The notes beneath the pieces are model-generated. The model had not been told where the DNA came from and did no database searches. It saw only the letters and a program-made list of their open reading frames with translations. From the NCBI GenBank assembly GCA_004555735.1, contig SFHH01000009.1, positions 1 to 42,734 of the forward strand: a stretch of 42,734 nt of DNA, written 5' to 3'. Position numbers and translations under genes: made by a program. Positions 29,599-38,385 of the stretch are shown here, piece by piece; position 1 is the stretch's first letter, and every line of letters begins with the position of its first letter. Source of the stretch: Acidaminococcus fermentans. Its GTDB lineage: Bacteria; Bacillota_C; Negativicutes; Acidaminococcales; Acidaminococcaceae.

Positions 29599-30006
29599 TC
29601 ACCCCCATTGACCGCTGATGTTGGCGTGCATCCCATAGCGGGATACCACCAGATATTGTTGCGCTCCTGCTTGCCGAAGCAGAATCACGACTTCCCCCAC
29701 GCTCAGCCCGTTGTGTACGGTGATAGTTTTCCGTCCCACATAGGCATGATTGTGGGACGCATACTGGGCTTCTCCGCTGCCCCCTGCCGCATTTTCCGTC
29801 TTGTGATTGACAGAAATATCGACTTGGTAATCCCTAACCATATCAGTGAGAATGAGGAAGTCAGAGGATATCACGTCTTTACTACTGATTCTCACAGATA
29901 ACGGGGAAACGCTTTCAACGGTCCCCAGGATATAGTCACAGGGCTTCATGTCTCCCACGTTCTGGGCGATCATCTCCTGCATAACTTGATAAAGTTTAGC
30001 GTTCAT
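29599..30006 (-). CDS. DUF2577 baseplate-associated protein (XkdR-like)
   Basis: 135 residues. It has the DUF2577 pattern: MNAKLYQVMQEMIAQNVGD, DYILGTVESVSPLSVRISSK, ILTDMVRDYQVDI and GLSVGEVVILLRQAGAQQYL with VVSRYG. A central HxH (YASHNHAYVG) may bind a metal. In PBSX-like phages this gene sits between the hub and gp25-like genes, as it does here. It may form part of the spike or hub. Confidence 0.87.
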   Translation of the reverse strand: MNAKLYQVMQEMIAQNVGDMKPCDYILGTVESVSPLSVRISSKDVISSDFLILTDMVRDYQVDISVNHKTENAAGGSGEAQYASHNHAYVGRKTITVHNGLSVGEVVILLRQAGAQQYLVVSRYGMHANISGQWG

Positions 30007-30017
30007 CGAATCACCTC

Positions 30018-31607
30018 TTAAAAATGGGACGTCTTAATGATTTTGGTTGGCGTCATGCCATCCATTTCCCAATAGTTACTCCCGTTCACCACCATGTCAC
30101 GGCTGGAAGAGTTGCCCACATAACCGCCATTGCCATCGTAGATAACCACATGATCATCATCATCATAGACAATTACATCTCCTTCTTCGAGCTGGCTGGC
30201 GTTAAACGGTATCACATTGTTTCCGGCATCGCTTACCATTGTCGGGACTCTGGCTACACCATCCCTGCATTCCTGCGCCAGGAAGGGGCTGTAATAGCTT
30301 CCGACCTTACCGACAGCTTCGGCGCACCCTTCGGTGCCGTTCTCCATGGTTGCACCAACCCAAGCGTCAGCCCCCTGGGTAAGTCCTTCGTGGACCTGGC
30401 TAGTCTGACTGGAACCGGAAGAATATCCAGTTCCGAAGTCGCTACCGGAACCGAAAGCAGAGCCAGAACCAGAACCAGAAGAAGCAGTACCGGTATTGGC
30501 CCCGGAAGAATCGCCGGAAGAAGAATCCGATTTCCCGTTGAGGAAACTCCCAATTAGATCCAGATCCATCAAGTGGCAGTTGTTCGTGAACTTGTGCGTC
30601 ACGCTGTCCACGATCACTTGATACGCCTGCCCTTCCTTCTTTTCTTCCATGTCGTCCTCGCCAATGTTTACATTCAGCCAGGCCATGGAGCCGCCTCGGA
30701 TGCTCAAGTCACCAGCCTGGTCTTTCAGCCTGAAAGTGCGCCGGACGTGGTTCTTCATCTCTAGCAGCTTGTTGGCCAGGGCCTGGGGCGCAATGGTCAT
30801 ACCGGACGGATTCAGGCTTTCGTAATACTGCAATACCCCCCACTGTTTCCGGGTGGGGGATTTTTGATAGTCGGAATTGCTGGCAGGGGCATATATAACC
30901 TGGTGGCCATTCTGCCCACTGTCCAGATCCAACTTGATAAGGTTGGCAGTGTCTTTGTCGATGGTCCCGGTATAGTCGTAGTCACCAGCAGTTTCGCCGT
31001 CAAAGTAGAGATCAGTCTTGAGTTTGGATATCTCTTTTAACGTGAGTTTCCCGCAGTCGTCATAGATCACGTACATTTTGCCGGTCTGCATCAACGTGAT
31101 ATCCATGGCTGTCTGGCACATATCCATGATTGTTTCATCAGGGTCCCTGTGCTTCGGAATCACATAGCCGGTATCGTCCAGGTCGCCTACTTTCAGTTCG
31201 AAATCCTCTGCCAGTTCTCGAATTACTTGAGTGGCAGTACGTCCCACGTACTGGAAAGTGTCTTTGTTCAGCAGGTAGCGCATCTGATCATAGGCGGTGA
31301 CGTTCCACAAGTCATTCTTTGTTTTCTTCTTTTCGAAGATGAATCCGTGGAAAAACTGCTTCCCTTTCCAGGTCACATCGATGGTGTCGCCGTATCCCAT
31401 TTTTAAGACTTCATCCCGAACGACCTTGAAAGTCATTTTCCCAGGGGCACCCTTTCGATGCAGTTCTAGCCGCACATCATCCAGGACAGCCGGGACGAAA
31501 TATTCATCCGTCTTTTTTACATGAATGACCATAGTCAGCCCCTCGGTGTTCCCACCGGAGTAGTTGGCCACGCTGTTCGTATTGGGCTGTTGAGCTGCTT
31601 CCGTCAT
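30018..31607 (-). CDS. Tail hub (XkdQ/gpD-like) fused to a cysteine-peptidase-like domain
   Basis: 529 residues. Residues ~25-355 are the XkdQ/late-control-D-like hub (FVPAVLDDVRLELHRKGAPG, VTWKGKQFFHGFIFEKKKTK, YVGRTATQVIRELAEDF). Residues ~360-402 are a Ser/Gly linker. Residues ~415-529 look like a small NlpC/P60 or CHAP-type peptidase, with Cys428 in NGTEGCAEAVGKV and His486 in VIVYDDDDHVVIYDG, and conserved spacing around LEEGDVIVY. The fused enzyme would open peptidoglycan during DNA injection. In PBSX-like phages the hub is usually a separate protein. The peptidase family call is moderate; the hub call is strong. Confidence 0.88.
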   Translation of the reverse strand: MTEAAQQPNTNSVANYSGGNTEGLTMVIHVKKTDEYFVPAVLDDVRLELHRKGAPGKMTFKVVRDEVLKMGYGDTIDVTWKGKQFFHGFIFEKKKTKNDLWNVTAYDQMRYLLNKDTFQYVGRTATQVIRELAEDFELKVGDLDDTGYVIPKHRDPDETIMDMCQTAMDITLMQTGKMYVIYDDCGKLTLKEISKLKTDLYFDGETAGDYDYTGTIDKDTANLIKLDLDSGQNGHQVIYAPASNSDYQKSPTRKQWGVLQYYESLNPSGMTIAPQALANKLLEMKNHVRRTFRLKDQAGDLSIRGGSMAWLNVNIGEDDMEEKKEGQAYQVIVDSVTHKFTNNCHLMDLDLIGSFLNGKSDSSSGDSSGANTGTASSGSGSGSAFGSGSDFGTGYSSGSSQTSQVHEGLTQGADAWVGATMENGTEGCAEAVGKVGSYYSPFLAQECRDGVARVPTMVSDAGNNVIPFNASQLEEGDVIVYDDDDHVVIYDGNGGYVGNSSSRDMVVNGSNYWEMDGMTPTKIIKTSHF

Positions 31608-32323
31608 AACTTCAACACCTTCCCTGCCATGGATTGGAGCGGATTGGTAACCAGGTTACTAGTTAGCACAGACCGCCAGTTGACTTTTCCACCGGTCAGC
31701 ATCTTCACGGCTTCGTAACAGGTCACGTTCTTGGTGATTTTGGCCAGTGAAGGGATATTTTTCCCAACGGTTGGCCGGTTGTCCTGTACCACCAGTTTTT
31801 CGTTCCCGTCCTTGTCCTTCTCCATCTTGGCTGTTTTTGTCCCGAAATAGCGGTACTCTTTCAGTTTTAAAGGCACCACAACGTCCGTTCCTTCGCTGTC
31901 AGCATCTTCCACGATGCTGTAATCTTCCAGAGTAACAGTCATGTTGGTTGAAAACAAAACGTTGAATCCCACCATTCGACAGACGATGAACTGAAAAGGC
32001 TCCTTGGACGTTTTCAGCGTTTCGAACTGATTAAGAAAATACTCAGCTTTCTTGTAGCCGAAAAAGTTATCGATTCCGGTCGCTCCGGCAATCAAAGAGT
32101 TAGCAAGGCCGCTCAACAGGCTTGTATCATAGTCAGCCCACGGGTAACGGTTGTTGGGAAGCCGGGCATCGAACTCAATCTCAGACAGGCCGGGGGCTTT
32201 TATCAGATTCGCCTCGCCCTCATTGATCAGATTGATCACCCGGTTCTTTCCATTGATTTTCAGTTCCATCCGGGCCGGTGGTACGGGCAATTGCACCATA
32301 CCCAAGTAAAAGTAATAGCTCAT
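31604..32323 (-). CDS. Tail protein, XkdP-like
   Basis: 239 residues. N-terminal MSYYFYLGMVQLPVPPARME, then INGKNRVINLINEGEANLIK and LSEIEFDARLPNNRYPW match XkdP-type proteins that follow the tape measure. XkdP often ends in a LysM domain. Here the C-terminal part (SLAKITKNVTCYEAVKMLTG) has a weak LysM-like pattern. It overlaps the tape-measure stop and the hub start, both by 4 nt, so it probably caps the inner tail tube at the baseplate. Confidence 0.82.
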   Translation of the reverse strand: MSYYFYLGMVQLPVPPARMELKINGKNRVINLINEGEANLIKAPGLSEIEFDARLPNNRYPWADYDTSLLSGLANSLIAGATGIDNFFGYKKAEYFLNQFETLKTSKEPFQFIVCRMVGFNVLFSTNMTVTLEDYSIVEDADSEGTDVVVPLKLKEYRYFGTKTAKMEKDKDGNEKLVVQDNRPTVGKNIPSLAKITKNVTCYEAVKMLTGGKVNWRSVLTSNLVTNPLQSMAGKVLKL

Positions 32324-34332
32324 GCGTGCACCTTCCTTGCCCCTGCGGCCATGCTCTGAAGCAGTCCCTGGCTCAGCACGTCCACCACACCATCAATATC
32401 CATTTCATTGCTGATATTGTTGGTCATGCCGCCCATCTCGATGGTAACGGAGGCTGTTGTGTACTTGTTGACTGCTTCTCGTTCGGCAATCTCTCGCAAA
32501 TACCGTAGATCTTCCTGGGCACTGTCCAGGGCATCAGCAGTGCGTTTTGCCGCATCAGCCCCTTTCCCGGTGTTCCCCGCAATATTCCCGGCCTGGTTTT
32601 CCAGCTTGGAAGGGTCGAAAGCAGGGGCACCAACTTCCGGCATGGAAATCTGTCCGATGCTTGCTCCCTGCTCATAGCCCCACTGGGCCGCACTGGTCAG
32701 ATCGCTGTACTCAATAGGATTGGCAATCCGGCCTGCTATTTCCCTTGTTTGCATGGTCCAGTCAACATGAGCAAATCCCCCAGCCTTCACTTTGTCGATG
32801 CCGGGAATTTTGTTGATCATGTCGATAATATTGTTGATGGCGGCGGCAACCAGTCCAACGATGCCGTTCCAGATATCCGCAAACAGGTTGTAAATAGCAT
32901 CCAGGGGATTGTTCCACACGCTGGCAAAGAAGTTGGCCACAGCTATGGCCATGTTGAGGAAAAACACCAGGATATTGCGGATGATTGCGAACGCCCAGGA
33001 AAAAGCACCCACCACAATACCGGTCGCAGAAATAGACGTCCCTGCGAAATGGTTGAAGGCCGCAACACCCAGATAAAGTGCCCCGACAATCAGCACGATC
33101 ACAGCCGGAATGATGAACAGGGGGCTGGCGAACATCGTAGCATTGAGCCCCATGAAAGCGGCTGTCAGTCCCTCAGTGGCGGCGGTCATGATGAAGATGG
33201 CAGCGGTATCGGCCACGCTTGCTGCGGCGTGCATCCCTGCGGCAACCGCAGCCGCAATGGTTCCAGAAGCCGCCCAGAGTGCATGGGCCGCAAATACCCC
33301 CAGGGCCGTAGCCGCCAGGATCAGCCCAGCACGGACTGCAAAAGAGTGTTGTTGGATAAACCTGGATGCCGCAGAAAAGGCACCTACCGCCATGTTAATC
33401 CCTCTGTTGATCAGGTCAACAACGTAATAGACAACCGGGGCAACGCTTGTAATTGCCTGTTTGATGCCACCCACAGCTGTCTTGATTGCAGGGCTATTGG
33501 CAATCCTGGACAGATACGAAATCACAGGTCCGAACGCCCTCATAGCCGTGTTCTTAATTTCGGTCATATGGTCCGCCCAGGTTTTGGGCATCTTCGCAAA
33601 TCGTTCTTCGATTTCATCTGCATTGTCCAGCACTGCCTTTTTGATGATGTCGGAAGTGATCGCCCCCTGGGTGGAAATGTCCTTCAGCTCGCCCCTGGTG
33701 ATGCCCATAGTCTTGGCGATCATATCTTGCAGGATAGGGGCGTTTTCGGTAATGGATCTGAATTCGTCCCCTTGCAGTCGACCAGATGCCAGGGCTTGCT
33801 GTAACTGCAATAGTGCAAACTTCTGGTTTTCAGCAGATGCCCCACCGATTACGAACAGCTTCTGAAGTCCTTCCACAAATCCAACGGTTTCACGGGGATC
33901 CGGAAAGGCATCCCTGGCATTGACAGACAAGCTGGCCACGGTATCAGCCATGGTCAGGTATTCCCCACGGGCTTTCTGGGCAGATTCGAAGATCATGTTG
34001 TTGAGGGCCACCACGTTTTCCTGGCTCCCAGCAATCATCTGTAACCTGGCATTCGTCCCGGCTACATGGTCAGCAAGCTCCACGACTCCCATAATCTGAT
34101 TCTTGACCATATCCAGCGCACCCGTAGCCACGTTCGCCAGGAAACTTCCTGCGAACACATTCTTCAAAGCGGAAAACCTGCCCACTGCATAGTCGGCAGA
34201 ATCAGACACAGATTGAGCCGCCTTCCCGATGCTCTGCATCCTGTTGGCATAGTTTTCAGCCGCACTTGCAATTCTTGCGAAAGTCGGGGAAACCCCGTCA
34301 ATCAGTTCGATGGTGTCTGTTATTTTGGCCAT
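32320..34332 (-). CDS. Tail tape measure protein
   Basis: 670 residues. The N-terminal tape-measure domain (about 60-260) shows QKFALLQLQQALASGRLQGD, FRSITENAPILQDMIAKTMG and LKDISTQGAITSDIIKKAVL. A long hydrophobic middle (about 330-490) has several possible membrane segments, and a helical tail follows. It sets tail length and may form the DNA channel in the inner membrane. At 670 residues the tail would be short to medium, roughly 90-100 nm by the usual rule of thumb. It has a GGAAGGAGG ribosome site and follows the frameshifted chaperone. Confidence 0.96.
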   Translation of the reverse strand: MAKITDTIELIDGVSPTFARIASAAENYANRMQSIGKAAQSVSDSADYAVGRFSALKNVFAGSFLANVATGALDMVKNQIMGVVELADHVAGTNARLQMIAGSQENVVALNNMIFESAQKARGEYLTMADTVASLSVNARDAFPDPRETVGFVEGLQKLFVIGGASAENQKFALLQLQQALASGRLQGDEFRSITENAPILQDMIAKTMGITRGELKDISTQGAITSDIIKKAVLDNADEIEERFAKMPKTWADHMTEIKNTAMRAFGPVISYLSRIANSPAIKTAVGGIKQAITSVAPVVYYVVDLINRGINMAVGAFSAASRFIQQHSFAVRAGLILAATALGVFAAHALWAASGTIAAAVAAGMHAAASVADTAAIFIMTAATEGLTAAFMGLNATMFASPLFIIPAVIVLIVGALYLGVAAFNHFAGTSISATGIVVGAFSWAFAIIRNILVFFLNMAIAVANFFASVWNNPLDAIYNLFADIWNGIVGLVAAAINNIIDMINKIPGIDKVKAGGFAHVDWTMQTREIAGRIANPIEYSDLTSAAQWGYEQGASIGQISMPEVGAPAFDPSKLENQAGNIAGNTGKGADAAKRTADALDSAQEDLRYLREIAEREAVNKYTTASVTIEMGGMTNNISNEMDIDGVVDVLSQGLLQSMAAGARKVHA

Positions 34333-34349
34333 TTTATACCTCCTTCCCC

Positions 34350-34957
34350 CTATTTTCCTTTCATCTTTTGCATTTCTGCTTTCTTGTTTTGTAGATAAAC
34401 GTCAACGAACGCATAGATTACTGCCTGTTCCCAGACGGGCAATTCGTAAAAGACGTGCGGCAGAATGTGCAGTTTGATGAACATCAGATACAGCACATTA
34501 GCGTCTACGTCATTGCCCTTTAAGAGTTTTTTACCGCAGTAATCTTTTCGTCCATTTCGGTGCTATATCCAGCCGCAGACTGTACAGCGTTTTCCAGGTC
34601 GACGATTTCGCCAGGGGTGAGCATAGCTTTCAGCAGGGCTTCGGCCCCGACCACGCCCCAGGAATCTTGCAGATCTGCATCATTCAGATCAGGGAACACA
34701 ATAGATTTCAGCGTCATTTCCATGGCCGCTTCTTCCGCATTGGTTCTCTTTTCTGCTGCCCCGGTCACCTTATTGGGGACGTTCTTGGTATTCCGTTTGG
34801 TGATTGCCTTGATTTCGTCGTATCCCAAGACACGCAGTTCCCACATGACGGGGTTGCCTTCTTCATCTTTGATTCGTTTGGACGCAGGGAAAAACACAGA
34901 TTTATTTTCTTCAACGGCATCCCGGTAGAATGCACGCATATTTTTTTCGTTAGCCAT
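34350..34957 (-). CDS. Tail assembly chaperone, -1 frameshift product (gpGT-like)
   Basis: Ribosomes that slip back one base at A AAA AAC (34532-34526) skip the stop at 34520. They then read 58 more codons (KKLLKGNDVDANVLYLMFIK and on to KAEMQKMKGK) to the TAG at 34350, giving about 202 residues. The extension is an open frame with a good aromatic/helical pattern and no start of its own. It ends just before the tape-measure ribosome site. The two-product design equals lambda gpG/gpGT. Confidence 0.8.
34520..34957 (-). CDS. Tail assembly chaperone, short form (XkdN/gpG-like)
   Basis: 145 residues. MANEKNMRAFYRDAVEENKS, then SKRIKDEEGNPVMWELRVLG and AAMEMTLKSIVFPDLNDADL match the XkdN family. 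It lies between the tube and tape-measure genes, where phages place the chaperone that loads the tube around the tape measure. It ends VKNS two codons after the slippery heptamer. Confidence 0.92.
   Translation of the reverse strand: MANEKNMRAFYRDAVEENKSVFFPASKRIKDEEGNPVMWELRVLGYDEIKAITKRNTKNVPNKVTGAAEKRTNAEEAAMEMTLKSIVFPDLNDADLQDSWGVVGAEALLKAMLTPGEIVDLENAVQSAAGYSTEMDEKITAVKNS
34526..34532 (-). promoter_or_regulatory. Programmed -1 frameshift heptamer
   Basis: A AAA AAC in the zero frame (codons GTA AAA AAC), two codons before the stop. It fits the X XXY YYZ rule exactly. Confidence 0.8.
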
Positions 34958-34989
34958 TCGTTATTCCTCCTCGGGAAAATCTATAAAGG

Positions 34990-35012
34990 AAAAGGCAGGG
35001 AAAACCCTGCCC
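34990..35012 (-). terminator. Attenuator after the tail tube gene
   Basis: Perfect GGCAGGG / CCCTGCC with an A-rich loop, and TTTTCCTTT after it on the minus strand. Partial read-through would lower the level of chaperone and tape measure relative to tube. Confidence 0.75.
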
Positions 35013-35017
35013 TTCAA

Positions 35018-35500
35018 TCAAGCGTTCATGCCGTCCAGTTCGTTGAACTTCTGAGCGATACGGAAGCCCTCGAACGTGAACTTGATAGAGTCGGACAGCC
35101 AATCGCCGTCTACATCAAAATTTGCAATCGTACCAGAATCAATGTTGCAGTTCTGCAAAATAATGCTTCTTCTCCCAGCATCAGAAGTCGGGTCCTCGTT
35201 GACCACCTGCATATCGAAGTAGGTGTCCACGCCATTATCCACGAAGTTCTGGATCATCTCATCGAACAAGTTGGTGTTCTTATAGATTTCCAGCGTTCCG
35301 GAGCCTTTCGCAGAGTACGCCTTGTTGCCTTTCTGTACCCGGCCCAGGATGGACACTTCTTTCTTTTCTTTTTCGATAGTTGCTTCCAGCTTCTTGGCCT
35401 GGAAAAGCAAGTATCTTTTTCCGTTCACGGTGATATAAGCCGTGGCCAGCTTGGCGTTGATCACGTCCTTTGCCAGCATAGTTTTAATCGCATCCGGCAT
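35018..35500 (-). CDS. Tail tube protein (XkdM-like)
   Basis: 160 residues. Tube pattern: MLAKDVINAKLATAYITVNG, KRYLLFQAKKLEATIEKEKK, VSILGRVQKGNKAYSAKGSG, TLEIYKNTNLFDEMIQNFVD and WLSDSIKFTFEGFRIAQKF. This XkdM/DUF2001 protein forms the inner tube inside the sheath. It lies 13 nt after the sheath gene, before the attenuator, consistent with high expression of both. Confidence 0.95.
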   Translation of the reverse strand: MPDAIKTMLAKDVINAKLATAYITVNGKRYLLFQAKKLEATIEKEKKEVSILGRVQKGNKAYSAKGSGTLEIYKNTNLFDEMIQNFVDNGVDTYFDMQVVNEDPTSDAGRRSIILQNCNIDSGTIANFDVDGDWLSDSIKFTFEGFRIAQKFNELDGMNA

Positions 35501-35513
35501 CTATTTCACCCCC

Positions 35514-36872
35514 TTACGCTACCACAACGGTGGCGTACAGCTTCTTCATGCTGACCACCGGCTGTTCCTGGAACGTCCACACAACGGAAGATTTATCATC
35601 CCCCTGCACGGGTTTCGCCAGATCGCTTTCCACGAATCCGGTAATTGCCCCGACTTTCTGGTACTGTTCCATGATATAGCACCCATCGGCCCACAGGCTG
35701 TCCCGACCATCATCGTTGTTCTGGGATTTACCCAGATACACCTTGTTGAATGCGTGCGCCAGGTCGATTGCAGTGTTGTCCAGTACTCTGATTACCTGAT
35801 TCAGTGCAAAGTCCTCGTTCTTCAACTTCGTAAACTCGGTGAAAGAGTTGATATCTTCCAGCACCCTTACGTCGCCGGTCACATCCCCATCAACAGGATC
35901 AGTAACAACGTGGAAGGTCAGCAGACCATCACGGATGGCCTGTTGCAGTTCGTACTGTTTCAGCTGGGTTTTGACGGTAAACTCGCCGTTGTAGATGGAG
36001 TTGGTCAGATCTGCATTGATAGCGCAGGACGCTTCCGCACCAGTCACCCAGTATGCCAGGGATCCCTTTTCCTTCCCGGAGTCGGTCACTTCGTTGGCCT
36101 TGTTGATATTGATTACACCTTCGTAGTTCGGGCTTTCTGCTCCGAACAGAACCACCTGGAACTTGCTCCCCTCATCGTCCCGAAGCCGCTTTACAAACGC
36201 CAGCAGAAGGGATTGAATCTTGGTATCGCTCCCGGCATAGCCCATGACGTTGAAGTAGTACGGCTCGATCAGATCCAGGTACTTCTGGTAATCCGCCGTG
36301 GTCACGGTTTCGCCGTTGGTTCCACCGGTCAGCTTAACTGCTGCCGCCACGGTCAGTTCCCCATCCTTTTTGAACACCACGTAATCGTTGTCCACCAGGT
36401 CAGCAGACGTTTTAACGCTCTGCTTGTCCACGGTTTTCAGGATCCCGTCAGTGGTCAGATAGGTGTAGACGACCTTGTTTCCGTCCGTATCCGGATCATC
36501 CTGCACGCCGATGGAAATATCGTTACCACGAGTACCGGCATATTTCGCAGTCCCCAGAGTGCAAGTCGCTTTAACACCGCCGCCGTTCAGCCGGTAGAAA
36601 TAACCGGTTTTCAGGTTGAGAAACAGATCCCGCAAACCTGCCAGCTTGTCGTTGCCATAGTCATAACCGAAAATCTTCTGGCATTCCGTTTGAAATTCGT
36701 CAGCTTCCACACGGAAAATCTGGTCACTGGGTCCCCAGTCCAGTTCGAGTGCCATAGTCCCAAAGCCACGGTCTGCAATCTCAGCGTTTGCCCTGACTTT
36801 GGACACGAAATTAATGTACGTGCCGGGCAGAACCTTGTTCTGGAACAGCCACGTACCACCACCAAGTGCCAT
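35514..36872 (-). CDS. Contractile tail sheath protein (XkdK-like)
   Basis: 452 residues. N-terminal GGTWLFQNKVLPGTYINFVS is the strand-exchange arm of XkdK-type sheaths. The centre holds the variable protruding domain. The C-terminal region has WTFQEQPVVSMKKLYATVVV, matching the conserved sheath end that bonds to neighbours. Its presence proves a contractile (myovirus-type) tail. The start is preceded by an AAGGAGG ribosome site. Confidence 0.97.
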   Translation of the reverse strand: MALGGGTWLFQNKVLPGTYINFVSKVRANAEIADRGFGTMALELDWGPSDQIFRVEADEFQTECQKIFGYDYGNDKLAGLRDLFLNLKTGYFYRLNGGGVKATCTLGTAKYAGTRGNDISIGVQDDPDTDGNKVVYTYLTTDGILKTVDKQSVKTSADLVDNDYVVFKKDGELTVAAAVKLTGGTNGETVTTADYQKYLDLIEPYYFNVMGYAGSDTKIQSLLLAFVKRLRDDEGSKFQVVLFGAESPNYEGVININKANEVTDSGKEKGSLAYWVTGAEASCAINADLTNSIYNGEFTVKTQLKQYELQQAIRDGLLTFHVVTDPVDGDVTGDVRVLEDINSFTEFTKLKNEDFALNQVIRVLDNTAIDLAHAFNKVYLGKSQNNDDGRDSLWADGCYIMEQYQKVGAITGFVESDLAKPVQGDDKSSVVWTFQEQPVVSMKKLYATVVVA

Positions 36873-36885
36873 TCGTCATTCCTCC

Positions 36886-37101
36886 TTATTCGTTAATATC
36901 TTTAGTCACCACATGGGCCTGGGCTTCCTGGATCATCTGATCCACCTGGCTTTCGGTGTACATCACTCCATCATCCAGGATTGCCCACAGCAGATTCACA
37001 TGGGGTGCGTATTTTTTAGATGCCAGGATGGTCTGTGCATCCATTTTCTTTTCAGCAACGGTTGCAGTCGCTTCCGCTTTTTCTTCGTCCATTTCGTTCA
37101 T
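36886..37101 (-). CDS. Small phage protein, unknown
   Basis: 71 residues. MNEMDEEKAEATATVAEKKM is an acidic, Ala/Lys-rich start. ASKKYAPHVNLLWAILDDGV and SQVDQMIQEAQAHVVTKDIN suggest a helical protein. It overlaps the tail terminator gene by 4 nt and lies directly before the sheath. I do not recognise a family. Confidence 0.75.
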   Translation of the reverse strand: MNEMDEEKAEATATVAEKKMDAQTILASKKYAPHVNLLWAILDDGVMYTESQVDQMIQEAQAHVVTKDINE

Positions 37102-37541
37102 CCTTTCGTATTGCCAGATACATCAAGATGTTCCATAACCTCGCCAGCCGGTTTAATCCTCCGGGTAAACGGGGCATAGGTCACGAATACGTGCAACACC
37201 CCATCAGTGATGCGATAGTGCAGGTCGCTTCCTCGCACCTTTGTCCCATCTTCCAGGGCAATGACTTCCAAGTCATACATAAGGGCTTCTGCCAGGTCGA
37301 TAACCTGCCCCCGAACATCGCTGATTTCCCCTCTCTCGTTGAGAATCATCCACACATCGAAGGTGGCTTCCTGCTGATACCGGTCCCCGACTACCAGCTT
37401 CATACTGGCATCGTCCAACAGCTTGATGCGCCAACACGGAAACTGCACGTTGTTCTTGATTTCGTCCACATAAACGGGATAAGCCCGGATGCTGTGCAGC
37501 TTCCGGGCCAGTCCATTGATTAATTCAGTTGTCACGATCAT
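37098..37541 (-). CDS. Tail terminator protein (DUF6838-like)
   Basis: 147 residues. LINGLARKLHSIRAYPVYVD, EIKNNVQFPCWRIKLLDDAS and DRYQQEATFDVWMILNERGE, then ITDGVLHVFVTYAPFTRRIK, match the phage tail terminator family seen in PBSX-like phages. It would cap the finished tail and join it to the head. It overlaps the gp10-like gene by 4 nt. Confidence 0.82.
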   Translation of the reverse strand: MIVTTELINGLARKLHSIRAYPVYVDEIKNNVQFPCWRIKLLDDASMKLVVGDRYQQEATFDVWMILNERGEISDVRGQVIDLAEALMYDLEVIALEDGTKVRGSDLHYRITDGVLHVFVTYAPFTRRIKPAGEVMEHLDVSGNTKG

Positions 37542-38023
37542 TTAAACAGCCCCTTTTCTACGGCACGCAGATTGCGCTTAATGACCTTCGGAGAAGCCTC
37601 TCGGACAGCTTTCTGGGCTTTTTCGGTGATGTTCAACCCATCCACCCAGGATGCGACTAGGCTTTTTCCCAGCAGAGGAACATACCGCCCCGGCCTCTGC
37701 CTATGCCCGTCATTCACGTAGGACGCATAAGAAGCGGAGTTGAAAACCTGCTGGCTGTACCCCAGGGCTTTCTTTTCTACCTCTCCAACATCCCACGACC
37801 GGCGCATATGCTCAGATTTTGAACGGTAAACCTTTCCTGTTTTCGGGTCCTTACGCACAATCTTCTTGCCCACCGGAGTGTTCTTCTTTGCCGTTCTCAG
37901 ATACACCCCGGCAAGGGTGGCCACAGATTTTTCCATGGCCTTTTGCACTTCTCCGTCCCCCAGCTTGAGGGCGTTCTCGTAGATTTTTTGGCAACCTTTT
38001 AGCGAAACTCTCACTTTGGCCAT
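37538..38023 (-). CDS. HK97 gp10-like protein (XkdI-like)
   Basis: 161 residues. N-terminal VRVSLKGCQKIYENALKLGD, a helix with AMEKSVATLAGVYLRTAKKN TPVG, then HMRRSWDVGEVEKKAL and YASYVNDGHRQRPGRYV match the gp10/neck family that joins tail and head. The HxMRxSW and YxxYVxxGxR signatures are clear. It overlaps both neighbours. Confidence 0.92.
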   Translation of the reverse strand: MAKVRVSLKGCQKIYENALKLGDGEVQKAMEKSVATLAGVYLRTAKKNTPVGKKIVRKDPKTGKVYRSKSEHMRRSWDVGEVEKKALGYSQQVFNSASYASYVNDGHRQRPGRYVPLLGKSLVASWVDGLNITEKAQKAVREASPKVIKRNLRAVEKGLFK

Positions 38024-38385
38024 TAGTACACCTCACGAACGGTTAGGATCACCTCCTGGTGGCTCCCATACGAGGCAGGTAAAGAAGCCGCCTTATACCG
38101 CAGTGTCTTGCCCAGATGATTGACATCAATGTCAGCTCCCGGTGTCACTGCCACATCGGGAGATAAAAAGAGTTTCGTGGTTTGCTCCATCTTTGGAACT
38201 CCATCATTTTCAGTAGCCGGAAAGCTGGAATACGAAAGCCGACAGGGAACGGGATCTGTCTTGACCTCTTTCGTGGTCACGATTCCCGTATCCTCATCGG
38301 CTTCTGTTTCTTGCGTGATGATCACGGCGGTATCCTGGTAGAGATCTTCCAGGGCCGTCCTCACCACCGAAGGCGTCTGAAACAT
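38023..38385 (-). CDS. Head closure protein (XkdH-like)
   Basis: 120 residues. VRTALEDLYQDTAVIITQET, KTDPVPCRLSYSSFP, KLFLSPDVAVTPGADIDVN and GSHQEVILTVREVY form the small beta-barrel pattern of head-completion (gp16/XkdH) proteins, which seal the portal after DNA packing. It overlaps the preceding connector by 25 nt. Confidence 0.85.
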   Translation of the reverse strand: MFQTPSVVRTALEDLYQDTAVIITQETEADEDTGIVTTKEVKTDPVPCRLSYSSFPATENDGVPKMEQTTKLFLSPDVAVTPGADIDVNHLGKTLRYKAASLPASYGSHQEVILTVREVY

